Source: Cinclus cinclus (lineage: Eukaryota > Chordata > Aves > Passeriformes > Cinclidae). Taken from it: a stretch of DNA of 64,000 nucleotides. The notes beneath the pieces were generated by a model. It ran no database searches. It was not told where the DNA came from and worked only from the letters and a program-made list of their open reading frames with translations. Where the stretch lies: positions 2,900,501 to 2,964,500 of the forward strand of contig NC_085059.1 in the NCBI RefSeq assembly GCF_963662255.1. The letters run 5' to 3'. This document shows, one piece after another, positions 42,743-54,918 of this stretch; the first letter of the stretch is position 1, and each line of letters starts with the position of its first letter. The position numbers and the translations under genes are program-made.

Positions 42743-43524
42743 AGATGTGCATCCTCACCTAGGCACGGCATAGATGTCTTACACAACTGTCCCTTCTTCC
42801 CCAACAGCTGCAAATCCTACAGCTGCCAGACCTCATCCCTTGCTCCTAGAAAGGGAGAGAAGACTTTCCATTCTAATCCATTGCCCAGCCCTAAGTCAAC
42901 GACACAGTCAGTAGAAATAGCTGTGAAATCCCCGGCAGGAACCTGCCAGAAGAGCTACAGCTGTGGAGGGGGAAGCAGCAAACAACAACCCCCAACACTG
43001 CTTTGGACTCCTTACCAGCTAAAACATATCCCACTCCTGGGATTTTTTTCCATTTTTTGTTAACCACAACTACCATCAATTTAAATCCATTGAAAACAAG
43101 ATCACAGGAGGGGTTGCGTGGAAAGGAACCTTCAATCCCACCCAGTGCAAGCTTTGCCATGGCAGGGACACCTGCCACTGTCCCACGCTGCTCCAGCCTG
43201 GCCTTGGGCACTGCCAGGGATCCAGGGGCAGCCATAGCTGCTCTGGGCACCCTGTGCCAGCCCTGCCCATCCTGCCAGGGAACACTTCCTGACCCATATC
43301 CCATCTGCAGCTGCTCCCAGTGCCAACAGGTGTCACTGCATGGCCTTGGGATGATGGATCAAGAGAAAGCCCCAAACTTTGAGCAGAGCTCCCAGGGCCT
43401 GTGCTGGGGACGTGCCACCCACCTGCCCCTCAAGCACTCAGCTGCCTCGCAGCCAGATGGAGTGTCCAACGGGTAAAGTACTCCCAGAGGATCAAACCCT
43501 GGTCACTGCACCAATGACAAGGTC

Positions 43525-43567
43525 TTTATTGGGAAAAGAAATGTCGAAGCACAGCGACATTTCTTTT
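43525..43567 (-). promoter_or_regulatory. Antisense AATAAA plus 13-bp perfect hairpin, unit 2
   Basis: AATAAA on the minus strand (43,525-43,530). The adjacent arms AAAAGAAATGTCG (43,534-43,546) and CGACATTTCTTTT (43,555-43,567) pair over 13 bp with an 8-nt loop. Confidence 0.45.
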
Positions 43568-45336
43568 CCAAGCAGGAGACGCTGATCCTGTGCCGGCAGC
43601 GCAGGGATGCTGTTATTGCTGGTCCTCATTTCATGCCTTTATCAGCTGCAGGGGCACCAGGACAGGCTGTGGTCTCCCAGGGCAGCTCTGAGTGACACTG
43701 CTGTCCCCACCAGCTGTCCCCAGCCCTGGGTGCTGCCACGTGCCCCAGCCTCTGCGGCCCAAAGCACCTGGAGATCCCCCTGAGCATCAGCGATCAGGGC
43801 CGCTGCAATCAGCCTGCCGTCCCAAAACCTCAAGTGCTGCCACAAGAAAAGCAGCTGATTCATTGATACCTCGGAATTTCATGTCTCAATGCAAGGACAG
43901 GAAGCACCCCTATGCCACCAAATCGTTGCTAAGGGCTTGCAAGCCTCAACGCGGAGATTTCAGCGTTGGACACGCAGTCAGGGCAAGGGTAAATCCACAC
44001 AGAGATGACACAGAAATTCCAAAACACACATCATGTTGTTCTTGACGCCTTTCTTGTTGGCTCAAGGGCTGTTTCCGTGGGCCACGCTTGCACAGAAAGA
44101 AAGGAAGTGCAGCTGCTGAGGAACATCTCCATGCCCTCAGCAGGTTTTGGTGCCTTTGCTGCAGGGCCGCTCCTGTCAGAGCCCCCTCTCTGCTGCTGAC
44201 ACCTTTGCTCTTGGGGACACCAGCCCAGGAACACCAGCAGGGCCCAGGGTTGGCTCAGGGGGACCCCCCTGTGCACAGGGACTCCCAGCCCCGTGGCTGT
44301 GCCAGCACCCCCAGAAACACCAAGATCTGGCAGCACTTTGCTCCGCTGCTCTTTCCGCACACGGAACCATCTCCTTCCTTTGCCATCCCAGGAAAATTCA
44401 ACCTCTACCTCAGCCAAAGATCATTTCCTACACATGCCTGATCAGAAATATTCTTCTGCACTTCCTCCACCAAAACCACCCCCGCATGCCCACAAGACAT
44501 TCCAGGGCCATCGGGAAACCCTCCACAAACACTGCGCAGGCACCCAGGACCACGGGCTTTCCATCTCTGCCATTCAGGCTCCCTGCGCTGCTCCTGGTCA
44601 TTTTCTCCTCCTCTCTCCATAACTTTGGGAACCACAGAGCTCCCAGGCTTTGCCAATTCCCAAGGCCACTGCCATCCTTGACTTCTTGGACACCCCCAGG
44701 GCTGTGGACAGACACCCCTGTGTTTTCCCGCAGAAGATGTTAAGAGCCAACAGGAAGTCACAAAGTTACGGAGGCTGCTAGATCACCTCCCCAAAAGAAA
44801 AAGCTGAAAAAGCTGTGGCTGCTGAGGAAGGGGAGGTGAAGCTTGTGTGGCAAGCTCAGAGCACATTCACAATGAATGAAAGGTGGAAGAGGGAGGGTGA
44901 CTCTTCCTCAGGAAGTCTACTGATGGGACAAGGGGGAATGGGATCAAACGGAAAGAGAGTTGGAAGAGATTTGATGCTGGAAAGAAGTTCTTTAATCTGA
45001 GGCTGCTTGTCCCTGACACAGGGAGCTGTGCACATGTGGGTGCCCCATCCCCAGCAACATCCAAGGCCACATTGGACAGGGTTGAAGTGCTGGGAGCTTG
45101 CTCAGGTTGGAACCAGATGATTTTTAGGGTCTCTTCCAAGCCAAACCACTCAAGGACTTCATGGTTCTATGGCGTCCATCTCCAAGAGAGGAGTGGCCCT
45201 GAAGCTTCTGTGACATCACAGGGCCCAGAGTGCTGCAGGTGGAAGGTCCAGGGCCTGGAGACCAGCACAACAGACAGTTCACCTGCTGCCAGCACTCAGT
45301 TCTCCCCCACTCTTCGCTCTCTGCCACGGTGCCAAG

Positions 45337-45861
45337 ATGTTCCCGCTGCCAGTACTCGCTTGTCCCCCGCTCTTCGTTCTCTGCCTTGGTGCTGAGCTGC
45401 TCCTGCTGCCGGGACTTTTCCTGCACTTCTACTGCACCATCAACACCAACAGCATGAGCGCTCCTGTCCCAGTGGAGGTACAGTGCCATCCCAGGGAGGG
45501 GGGCAGACCTGAGTGCCAGGGCAGGCTGCAGCCCTGTGGGGATGGATGCTGGGGACAGGGACCCCAAGTGACATTGTGCTGCCTCATGCAGACTGCCAGA
45601 GACACCATTGAGGATATGGAGGTGGATGAGCAGGATGACACCGAGCCCATGGAAGTGGACGAATATGATGAGACTGAGCCCATGGAAGTGGATGAGCAGG
45701 ATGACACCGAGCCCATGGAAGTGGACGAATATGATGAGACTGAGCCCATGGAAGTGGATGAGCAGGATGACACCGAGCCCATGGAAGTAGATGAATATGA
45801 TGAGACTGAGCCCATGGACGTCGATGAGAAGGACAAGGAAGAGCCCGTGATCCTGGCATGA
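45337..45861 (+). CDS. Unrecognised acidic-repeat protein, copy 2
   Basis: 174 codons. Same architecture as copy 1, with six full 11-residue repeats plus the degenerate last one. Residue 3 is Pro instead of Leu, which puts a proline at the start of the hydrophobic stretch. The intron-like segment (about 45,478-45,591) keeps GTACAG and ATGCAG ends. It shows more replacement differences between copies (for example R and E where the others have S and D) than the flanking exonic parts, consistent with its being spliced out. The 3' region has AATAAA at 46,274-46,279 and TGTAAATA at 46,055-46,062. No family recognised. Confidence 0.5.
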   Translation: MFPLPVLACPPLFVLCLGAELLLLPGLFLHFYCTINTNSMSAPVPVEVQCHPREGGRPECQGRLQPCGDGCWGQGPQVTLCCLMQTARDTIEDMEVDEQDDTEPMEVDEYDETEPMEVDEQDDTEPMEVDEYDETEPMEVDEQDDTEPMEVDEYDETEPMDVDEKDKEEPVILA

Positions 45862-45988
45862 GGATGGAGGCCCAGGAGCAGGACAACCTGATGCTCCCCT
45901 GCCCTGCCCACAGGCAGTGCCCAGCCTGGGGCGGGGCTGGCTGGCTCTCCTCAGGGACATGGTGCTCAAGGAAGTCCTGCTCTGCTGC

Positions 45989-46012
45989 TTCCTTCCTTCC
46001 TTCCTTCCTTCC
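45989..46012. repeat. (TTCC)6 microsatellite, unit 2
   Basis: 24 bp, the shortest of the four orthologous tracts. Confidence 0.95.
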
Positions 46013-48269
46013 CTCCCAGACTGACAGGGATAATGGGCATCGATAGGGCCCCACTGTAAATATGTTCAGCATGTTCGAGGCTTTTTTTTATAGGAACAAT
46101 TTGAAGATTGTTAGCCTAAAGGTCCCAGAATGTTAATCTATAGCTTCTAGATTTTTACAGTATAAGTCCCAGATTGTTAACAGTATAGTCTTCCTTGTAA
46201 ATATGTTCTAGAGACTGTTGTTGTTGTTGTTAGAAGTAAATATGTTCTTCAAATGTTTGGCTGAACTTTGTTCAATAAATACTATTTCTTATTAAAACCT
46301 CGCCTCTCTTTGCAATTCCTTTGGGCAACGTTTGCACAGTGCTGGTTTCCACTTGCTCATGGTTCCTGGAGCTGCAGGTCCCTGGGGGTGCTGGCACAGC
46401 CAGCCCTGGCTGGGGGTCCCTGTGCAGGGGGGTCCCACTGAGCCAGCACTGCTGTTCCTGGGGCACAGCAGTGTCCCCGAGGGCAAAGCTGTCACCAGCA
46501 GAGAGGGAGCTCTGACAGCAGCAGGCCCTGCAGCAACGCTACCAAAGCAAAGGAAACCTCCTGACACCCTTCCTGCTGCGGCCACAGGGACTCCTGGGCA
46601 GGAGCCAGCATCAGGCACAGGGATGCAACATCCACCTCCATGCTCTGAAGGTCTCAACAGCCTTGGCAAGTCTGGGACCTGCACCCGGGCTGCTGCAGGG
46701 GCTGATGTTTAAGGCTTGCAGCCTCCAAAGCCTCTGGGCTTTGCTTCCCCCGCTGCCTTCCATTGCTCTGTGCCCAGGTTCCTCACCCTGCCCGTGTTCC
46801 TGCTGCTGCCAGCAGCCCCCAGAGCCCCTCACTCCCTGAGCATCCCCATCACAGGGAGCACCGGCAAATCCCACACGCTTCGCAAAGCAAACTCCCCCAC
46901 AGTAACCAAACCACTCTTTGGTCAGAGGGTGCCAAGGGGAAGCTCAGCACCAGCTGCTGTTTAAAGCATGCTTTCAAAAGTGGGTTCAGGCACTCTGGCA
47001 GTGCCTGCTGCGCAGCTGAGGCTGTGGGGACACAGCACTGGCTCAGGCCAGCCCTCAGCCCCTCACAGCTCATGCCAAGGGCCCAGCTCACAAAGCAGTT
47101 TCACACCACTTGCTGCAGCTATTTCAAAGGCCTAAATGTCATTCGCAGGAGCCATTTAGTTGCCAACTCAGTGTCCGTGTCCTGGCAGGAGAAGCCACCA
47201 AGGGGCCTCTGCATGTGCACTCAGGGCACTTCCACTGCCATCCCAAAGGGATCGCAAAAGACAGGGCTCTTCTTTCAGCACTGCTGAGCTCCTCACGCAG
47301 CATTGAAGTCTCAGGAAGAGACAAGAATTGAGTGCACCAGGGAAGCTGGCCTCCAAGAAAAGGCATCAATCCCACGGCCCACCCAAGCCAACGGCCTGCA
47401 TGTCTGTACCTTCTCCTCCTTCTCTCTTCTCTGCTGTCACTTTGCCCCTTCTCTCTGTCCGGGAGCTTGGCCTCTCAGACAAATAAAAGATGTGCATCCT
47501 CACCTAGGCACGGCATAGATGTCTTACACAACTGTCCCTTCTTCCCCGACAGCTGCAAATCCTACAGCTGCCAGACCTCATCCCTTGCTCCTAGAAAGGG
47601 AGACAAGACTTTCCATTCTAATCCATTGCCCAGCCCTAAGTCAACGACACAGTCAGTAGAAATAGCTGTGAAATCCCCGGCAGGAACCTGCCAGAAGAGC
47701 TACAGCTGTGGAGGGGGAAGCAGCAAACAACAACCCCCAACACTGCTTTGGACTCCTTACCAGCTAAAACATATCCCACTCCTGGGATTTTTTTCCATTT
47801 TTTGTTAACCACAACTACCATCAATTTAAATCCATTGAAAACAAGATCACAGGAGGGGTTGCGTGGAAAGGAACCTTCAATCCCACCTAGTGCAAGCTTT
47901 GCCATGGCAGGGACACCTGCCACTGTCCCACGCTGCTCCAGCCTGGCCTTGGGCACTGCCAGGGATCCAGGGGCAGCCACAGCTGCTCTGGGCACCCTGT
48001 GCCAGCCCTGCCCATCCTGCCAGGGAACACTTGCTGACCCATATCCCATCTGCAGCTGCTCCCAGTGCCAACAGGTGTCACTGCATGGCCTTGGGATGAT
48101 GGATCAAGAGAAAGCCCCAAACTTTGAGCAGAGCTCCCAGGGCCTGTGCTGGGGACGTGCCACCCACCTGCCCCTCAAGCACTCAGCTGCCTCGCAGCCA
48201 GATGGAGTGTCCAACGGGTAAAGTACTCCCAGAGGATCAAACCCTGGTCACTGCACCAATGACAAGGTC

Positions 48270-48312
48270 TTTATTGGGAAAAGAAATGTCGAAGCACAGC
48301 GACATTTCTTTT
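48270..48312 (-). promoter_or_regulatory. Antisense AATAAA plus 13-bp perfect hairpin, unit 3
   Basis: AATAAA (minus) at 48,270-48,275. Hairpin arms at 48,279-48,291 and 48,300-48,312, identical to unit 2. Confidence 0.45.
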
Positions 48313-50081
48313 CCAAGCAGGAGACGCTGATCCTGTGCCGGCAGCGCAGGGATGCTGTTATTGCTGGTCCTCATTTCATGCCTTTATCAGCTGCAGGGGC
48401 ACCAGGACAGGCTGTGGTCTCCCAGGGCAGCTCTGAGTGACACTGCTGTCCCCACCAGCTGTCCCCAGCCCTGGGTGCTGCCACGTGCCCCAGCCTCTGC
48501 GGCCCAAAGCACCTGGAGATCCCCCTGAGCATCAGCGATCAGGGCCGCTGCAATCAGCCTGCTGTCCCAAAACCTCAAGTGCTGCCACAAGAAAAGCAGC
48601 TGATTCATTGATACCTCGGAATTTCATGTCTCAATGCAAGGACAGGAAGCACCCCTATGCCACCAAATCGTTGCTAAGGGCTTGCAAGCCTCAACGCGGA
48701 GATTTCAGCGTTGGACACGCAGTCAGGGCAAGGGTAAATCCACACAGAGATGACACAGAAATTCCAAAACACACATCATGTTGTTCTTGACGCCTTTCTT
48801 GTTGGCTCAAGGGCTGTTTCCGTGGGCCACGCTTGCACAGAAAGAAAGGAAGTGCAGCTGCTGAGGAACATCTCCATGCCCTCAGCAGGTTTTGGTGCCT
48901 TTGCTGCAGGGCCGCTCCTGTCAGAGCCCCCTCTCTGCTGCTGACACCTTTGCTCTTGGGGACACCAGCCCAGGAACACCAGCAGGGCCCAGGGTTGGCT
49001 CAGGGGGACCCCCCTGTGCACAGGGACTCCCAGCCCCGTGGCTGTGCCAGCACCCCCAGAAACACCAAGATCTGGCAGCACTTTGCTCCGCTGCTCTTTC
49101 CGCACACGGAACCATCTCCTTCCTTTGCCATCCCAGGAAAATTCAACCTCTACCTCAGCCAAAGATCATTTCCTACACATGCCTGATCAGAAATATTCTT
49201 CTGCACTTCCTCCACCAAAACCACCCCCGCATGCCCACAAGACATTCCAGGGCCATCGGGAAACCCTCCACAAACACTGCGCAGGCACCCAGGACCACGG
49301 GCTTTCCATCTCTGCCATTCAGGCTCCCTGCGCTGCTCCTGGTCATTTTCTCCTCCTCTCTCCATAACTTTGGGAACCACAGAGCTCCCAGGCTTTGCCA
49401 ATTCCCAAGGCCACTGCCATCCTTGACTTCTTGGACACCCCCAGGGCTGTGGACAGACACCCCTGTGTTTTCCCGCAGAAGATGTTAAGAGCCAACAGGA
49501 AGTCACAAAGTTACGGAGGCTGCTAGATCACCTCCCCAAAAGAAAAAGCTGAAAAAGCTGTGGCTGCTGAGGAAGGGGAGGTGAAGCTTGTGTGGCAAGC
49601 TCAGAGCACATTCACAATGAATGAAAGGTGGAAGAGGGAGAGTGACTCTTCCTCAGGAAGTCTACTGATGGGACAAGGGGGAATGGGATCAAACGGAAAG
49701 AGAGTTGGAAGAGATTTGATGCTGGAAAGAAGTTCTTTAATCTGAGGCTGCTTGTCCCTGACACAGGGAGCTGTGCACATGTGGGTGCCCCATCCCCAGC
49801 AACATCCAAGGCCACATTGGACAGGGTTGAAGTGCTGGGAGCTTGCTCAGGTTGGAACCAGATGATTTTTAGGGTCTCTTCCAAGCCAAACCACTCAAGG
49901 ATTGGATGGTTCTATGGCGTCCATCTCCAAGAGAGGAGTGGCCCTGAAGCTTCTGTGACATCACAGGGCCCAGAGTGCTGCAGGTGGAAGGTCCAGGGCC
50001 TGGAGACCAGCACAACAGACAGTTCACCTGCTGCCAGCACTCAGTTCTCCCCCACTCTTCGCTCTCTGCCACGGTGCCAAG

Positions 50082-50606
50082 ATGTTCCTGCTGCCAGTAC
50101 TCGCTTGTCCCCCGCTCTTCGTTCTCTGCCTTGGTGCTGAGCTGCTCCTGCTGCCGGGACTTTTCCTGCACTTCTACTGCACCATCAACACCAACAGCAT
50201 GAGCGCTCCTGTCCCAGTGGAGGTACAGTGCCATCCCAGGGAGGGGGGCAGCCCGGACTGCCAGGGCAGGCTGCAGCCCTGTGGGGATGGATGCTGGGGA
50301 CAGGGACCCCAAGTGACATTGTGCTGTCTCATGCAGACTGCCAGAGACACCATTGAGGATATGGAGGTGGATGAGCAGGATGACACCGAGCCCATGGAAG
50401 TGGACGAATATGATGAGACTGAGCCCATGGAAGTGGATGAGCAGGATGACACCGAGCCCATGGAAGTGGACGAATATGATGAGACTGAGCCCATGGAAGT
50501 GGATGAGCAGGATGACACCGAGCCCATGGAAGTAGATGAATATGATGAGACTGAGCCCATGGACATCGATGAGAAGGACAAGGAAGAGCCCGTGATCCTG
50601 GCATGA
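50082..50606 (+). CDS. Unrecognised acidic-repeat protein, copy 3
   Basis: 174 codons, hydrophobic residues 1-31, six 11-residue acidic repeats and a degenerate seventh with MDIDE in place of MDVDE. The intron-like segment is about 50,223-50,336. The AATAAA signal is at 51,111-51,116. A long antisense ORF (346 codons, 49,869-50,909) covers the locus, but it is produced by the repeats and the TTCC tract. Function unknown. Confidence 0.5.
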   Translation: MFLLPVLACPPLFVLCLGAELLLLPGLFLHFYCTINTNSMSAPVPVEVQCHPREGGSPDCQGRLQPCGDGCWGQGPQVTLCCLMQTARDTIEDMEVDEQDDTEPMEVDEYDETEPMEVDEQDDTEPMEVDEYDETEPMEVDEQDDTEPMEVDEYDETEPMDIDEKDKEEPVILA

Positions 50607-50733
50607 GGATGGAGGCCCAGGAGCAGGACAACCTGATGCTCCCCTGCCCTGCCCACAGGCAGTGCCCAGCCTGGGGCGGGGCTGGCTGGCTCTCCTCAGG
50701 GACATGGTGCTCAAGGAAGTCCTGCTCTGCTGC

Positions 50734-50849
50734 TTCCTTCCTTCCTTCCTTCCTTCCTTCCTTCCTTCCTTCCTTCCTTCCTTCCTTCCTTCCTTCCTTC
50801 CTTCCTTCCTTCCTTCCTTCCTTCCTTCCTTCCTTCCTTCCTTCCTTCC
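50734..50849. repeat. (TTCC)29 microsatellite, unit 3
   Basis: 116 bp of uninterrupted TTCC. Confidence 0.95.
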
Positions 50850-53106
50850 CTCCCAGACTGACAGGGATAATGGGCATCGATAGGGCCCCACTGTAAATAT
50901 GTTCAGCATGTTCGAGGCTTTTTTTTATAGGAACAATTTGAAGATTGTTAGCCTAAAGGTCCCAGAATGTTAATCTATAGCTTCTAGATTTTTACAGTAT
51001 AAGTCCCAGATTGTTAACAGTATAGTCTTCCTTGTAAATATGTTCTAGAGACTGTTGTTGTTGTTGTTAGAAGTAAATATGTTCTTCAAATGTTTGGCTG
51101 AACTTTGTTCAATAAATACTATTTCTTATTAAAACCTCGCCTCTCTTTGCAATTCCTTTGGGCAACGTTTGCACAGTGCTGGTTTCCACTTGCTCATGGT
51201 TCCTGGAGCTGCAGGTCCCTGGGGGTGCTGGCACAGCCAGCCCTGGCTGAGGGTCCCTGTGCAGGGGGGTCCCACTGAGCCAGCACTGCTGTTCCTGGGG
51301 CACAGCAGTGTCCGCGAGGGCAAAGCTGTCACCAGCAGAGAGGGAGCTCTGACAGCAGCAGGCCCTGCAGCAACGCCACCAAAGCAAAGGAAACCTCCTG
51401 ACACCCTTCCTGCTGCAGCCACAGGGACTCCTGGGCAGGAGCCAGCATCAGGCACAGGGATGCAACATCCACCTCCATGCTCTGAAGGTCTCGACAGCCT
51501 TGGCAAGTCTGGGACCTGCACCCGGGCTGCTGCAGGGGCTGATGTTTAAGGCTTGCAGCCTCCAAAGCCTCTGGGCTTTGCTTCCCCCGCTGCCTTCCAT
51601 TGCCCTGTGCCCAGGATCCTCACCCTGCCCGTGTTCCTGCTGCTGCCAGCAGCCCCCAGAGCCCCTCACTCCCTGAGCATCCCCATCACAGGGAGCACTG
51701 GCAAATCCCACACGCTTCGCAAAGCAAACTCCCCCACAGTAACCAAACCACTCTTTGGTCAGAGGGTGCCAAGGGGAAGCTCAGCACCAGCTGCTGTTTA
51801 AAGCATGCTTTCAAAAGTGGGTTCAGGCACTCTGGCAGTGCCTGCTGCGCAGCTGAGGCTGTGGGGACACAGCACTGGCTCAGGCCAGCCCTCAGCCCCT
51901 CACAGCTCATGCCAAGGGCCCAGCTCACAAAGCAGTTTCACACCACTTGCTGCAGCTATTTCAAAGGCCTAAATGTCATTGGCAGGAGCCATTTAGTTGC
52001 CAACTCAGTGTCCGTGTCCTGGCAGGAGAAGCCACCAAGGGGCCTCTGCATGTGCACTCAGGGCACTTCCACTGCCATCCCAAAGGGATCGCAAAGGACA
52101 GGGCTCTTCTTTCAGCACTGCTGAGCTCCTCACGCAGCATTGAAGTCTCAGGAAGAGACAAGAATTGAGTGCACCAGGGAAGCTGGCCTCCAAGAAAAGG
52201 CATCAATCCCACGGCCCACCCAAGCCAACGGCCTGCATGTCTGTACCTTCTCCTCCTTCTCTCTTCTCTGCTGTCACTTTGCCCCTTCTCTCTGTCCGGG
52301 AGCTTGGCCTCTCAGACAAATAAAAGATGTGCATCCTCACCTAGGCACGGCATAGATGTCTTACACAACTGTCCCTTCTTCCCCGACAGCTGCAAATCCT
52401 ACAGCTGCCAGACCTCATCCCTTGCTCCTAGAAAGGGAGAGAAGACTTTCCATTCTAATCCATTGCCCAGCCCTAAGTCAACGACACAGTCAGTAGAAAT
52501 AGCTGTGAAATCCCCGGCAGGAACCTGCCAGAAGAGCTACAGCTGTGGAGGGGGAAGCAGCTAACAACAACCCCCAACACTGCTTTGGACTCCTTACCAG
52601 CTAAAACATATCCCACTCCTGGGATTTTTTTCCATTTTTTGTTAACCACAACTACCATCAATTTAAATCCATTGAAAACAAGATCACAGGAGGGGTTGCG
52701 TGGAAAGGAACCTTCAATCCCACCCAGTGCAAGCTTTGCCATGGCAGGGACACCTGCCACTGTCCCACGCTGCTCCAGCCTGGCCTTGGGCACTGCCAGG
52801 GATCCAGGGGCAGCCACAGCTGCTCTGGGCACCCTGTGCCAGCCCTGCCCATCCTGCCAGGGAACACTTGCTGACCCATATCCCATCTGCAGCTGCTCCC
52901 AGTGCCAACAGGTGTCACTGCATGGCCTTGGGATGATGGATCAAGAGAAAGCCCCAAACTTTGAGCAGAGCTCCCAGGGCCTGTGCTGGGGACATGCCAC
53001 CCACCTGCCCCTCAAGCACTCAGCTGCCTCGCCACCAGATGGAGTGTCCAACGGGTAAAGTACTCCCAGAGGATCAAACCCTGGTCACTGCACCAATGAC
53101 AAGGTC

Positions 53107-53149
53107 TTTATTGGGAAAAGAAATGTCGAAGCACAGCGACATTTCTTTT
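53107..53149 (-). promoter_or_regulatory. Antisense AATAAA plus 13-bp perfect hairpin, unit 4
   Basis: AATAAA (minus) at 53,107-53,112. Arms at 53,116-53,128 and 53,137-53,149, unchanged from units 2 and 3. Confidence 0.45.
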
Positions 53150-54918
53150 CCAAGCAGGAGACGCTGATCCTGTGCCGGCAGCGCAGGGATGCTGTTATTG
53201 CTGGTCCTCATTTCATGCCTTTATCAGCTGCAGGGGCACCAGGACAGGCTGTGGTCTCCCAGGGCAGCTCTGAGTGACACTGCTGTCCCCACCAGCTGTC
53301 CCCAGCCCTGGGTGCTGCCACGTGCCCCAGCCTCTGCAGCCCAAAGCACCTGGAGATCCCCCTGAGCATCAGCGATCAGGGCCGCTGCAATCAGCCTGCT
53401 GACCCAAAACCTCAAGTGATGCCACAAGAAAAGCAGCTGATTCATTGATACCTCGAAATTTCATGTCTCAATGCAAGGACAGGAAGCACCCCTATGCCAC
53501 CAAATCGTTGCTAAGGGCTTGCAAGCCTCAACGCGGAGATTTCAGCGTTGGACACGCAGTCAGGGCAAGGGTAAATCCACACAGAGATGACACAGAAATT
53601 CCAAAACACACATCATGTTGTTCTTGACGCCTTTCTTGTTGGCTCAAGGGCTGTTTCCGTGGGCCACGCTTGCACAGAAAGAAAGGAAGTGCAGCTGCTG
53701 AGGAACATCTCCATGCCCTCAGCAGGTTTTGGTGCCTTTGCTGCAGGGCCGCTCCTGTCAGAGCCCCCTCTCTGCTGCTGACACCTTTGCTCTTGGGGAC
53801 ACCAGCCCAGGAACACCAGCAGGGCCCAGGGTTGGCTCAGGGGGACCCCCCTGTGCACAGGGACTCCCAGCCCCGTGGCTGTGCCAGCACCCCCAGAAAC
53901 ACCAAGATCTGGCAGCACTTTGCTCCGCTGCTCTTTCCGCACACGGAACCATCTCCTTCCTTTGCCATCCCAGGAAAATTCAACCTCTACCTCAGCCAAA
54001 GATCATTTCCTACACATGCCTGATCAGAAATGTTCTTCTGCACTTCCTCCACCAAAACCACCCCCGCATGCCCACAAGACATTCCAGGGCCATCGGGAAA
54101 CCCTCCACAAACACTGCGCAGGCACCCAGGACCACGGGCTTTCCATCTCTGCCATTCAGGCTCCCTGCGCTGCTCCTGGTCATTTTCTCCTCCTCTCTCC
54201 ATAACTTTGGGAACCACAGAGCTCCCAGGCTTTGCCAATTCCCAAGGCCACTGCCATCCTTGACTTCTTGGACACCCCCAGGGCTGTGGACAGACACCCC
54301 TGTGTTTTCCCGCAGAAGATGTTAAGAGCCAACTGGAAGCCACAAAGTTACTGAGGCTGCTAGATCACCTCCCCAAAAGAAAAAGCTGAAAAAGCTGTGG
54401 CTGCTGAGGAAGGGGAGGTGAAGCTTGTGTGGCAAGCTCAGAGCATATTCACAGTGAATGAAAGGTGGAAGAGGGAGGGTGACTCTTCCTCAGGAAGTCT
54501 ACTGATGGGACAAGGGGGAATGGGATCAAACGGAAAGAGAGTTGGAAGAGATTTGATGCTGGAAAGAAGTTCTTTAATCTGAGGCTGCTTGTCCCTGACA
54601 CAGGGAGCTGTGCACATGTGGGTGCCCCATCCCCAGCAACATCCAAGGCCACATTGGACAGGGTTGAAGTGCTGGGAGCTTGCTCAGGTTGGAACCAGAT
54701 GATTTTTAGGGTCTCTTCCAAGCCAAACCACTCAAGGATTGGATGGTTCTATGGCGTCCATCTCCAAGAGAGGAGTGGCCCTGAAGCTTCTGTGACATCA
54801 CAGGGCCCAGAGTGCTCCAGGTGGAAGGTCCAGGGCCTGGAGACCAGCACAACAGACAGTTCACCTGCTGCCAGCACTCAGTTCTCCCCCACTCTTCGCT
54901 CTCTGCCACGGTGCCAAG

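Larger units (their letters stand above)
38455..43154 (+). repeat. Tandem unit 1 (4,700 bp)
   Basis: First of four head-to-tail copies. It begins inside a CR1 piece (38,455-about 38,615, antisense) at TGCCATGGCAGGGACACC. In order it holds an antisense AATAAA with a hairpin (38,825-38,864), inverted-repeat arm A (39,453-39,622), a CR1 3' remnant (about 40,376-40,483), the ORF (40,645-41,103), a TTCC tract, a 3'-UTR-like segment with AATAAA, arm B (41,635-41,803), another AATAAA at 42,737, and the CR1 piece that starts unit 2. Most aligned 60-base lines differ from unit 2 at zero to two positions by eye. It has two fewer 33-bp coding repeats than units 2-4. Confidence 0.95.
43155..47899 (+). 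repeat. Tandem unit 2 (4,745 bp)
   Basis: Second copy. It begins within the CR1 piece (CR1 spans about 43,095-43,310, antisense, including GGGGTTGCGTGGAAAGGAAC, which is absent left of unit 1). It has the same element order as unit 1. It is longer than unit 1 mainly because of one extra 66-bp coding repeat, partly offset by a shorter TTCC tract and small deletions. Confidence 0.95.
47900..52736 (+). repeat. Tandem unit 3 (4,837 bp)
   Basis: Third copy, same element order. The gain in length over unit 2 is 92 bp and is fully explained by the TTCC tract (116 against 24 bp), so the rest is collinear without net indels. This shows how recent the duplication or homogenisation is. Confidence 0.95.

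Noticed and set aside
42018..43063. 174- and 158-codon ORFs before and after the second AATAAA in the units
   Set aside because: Some parts look weakly coding (Cys/Ser-rich segment at 42,810-42,990), but unit 4 has a stop in the second one and no transcript signal is clear. Left as possibilities only.
43534..43567. microRNA precursor
   Set aside because: The hairpin stem is only 13 bp with an 8-nt loop and does not extend, which is too short for a canonical precursor.
49869..50909. 346-codon minus-strand ORF over unit 3, and a 358-codon equivalent in unit 4
   Set aside because: It is the antisense shadow of the 33-bp coding repeat and the TTCC tract. Its length tracks the microsatellite length rather than any conserved protein.
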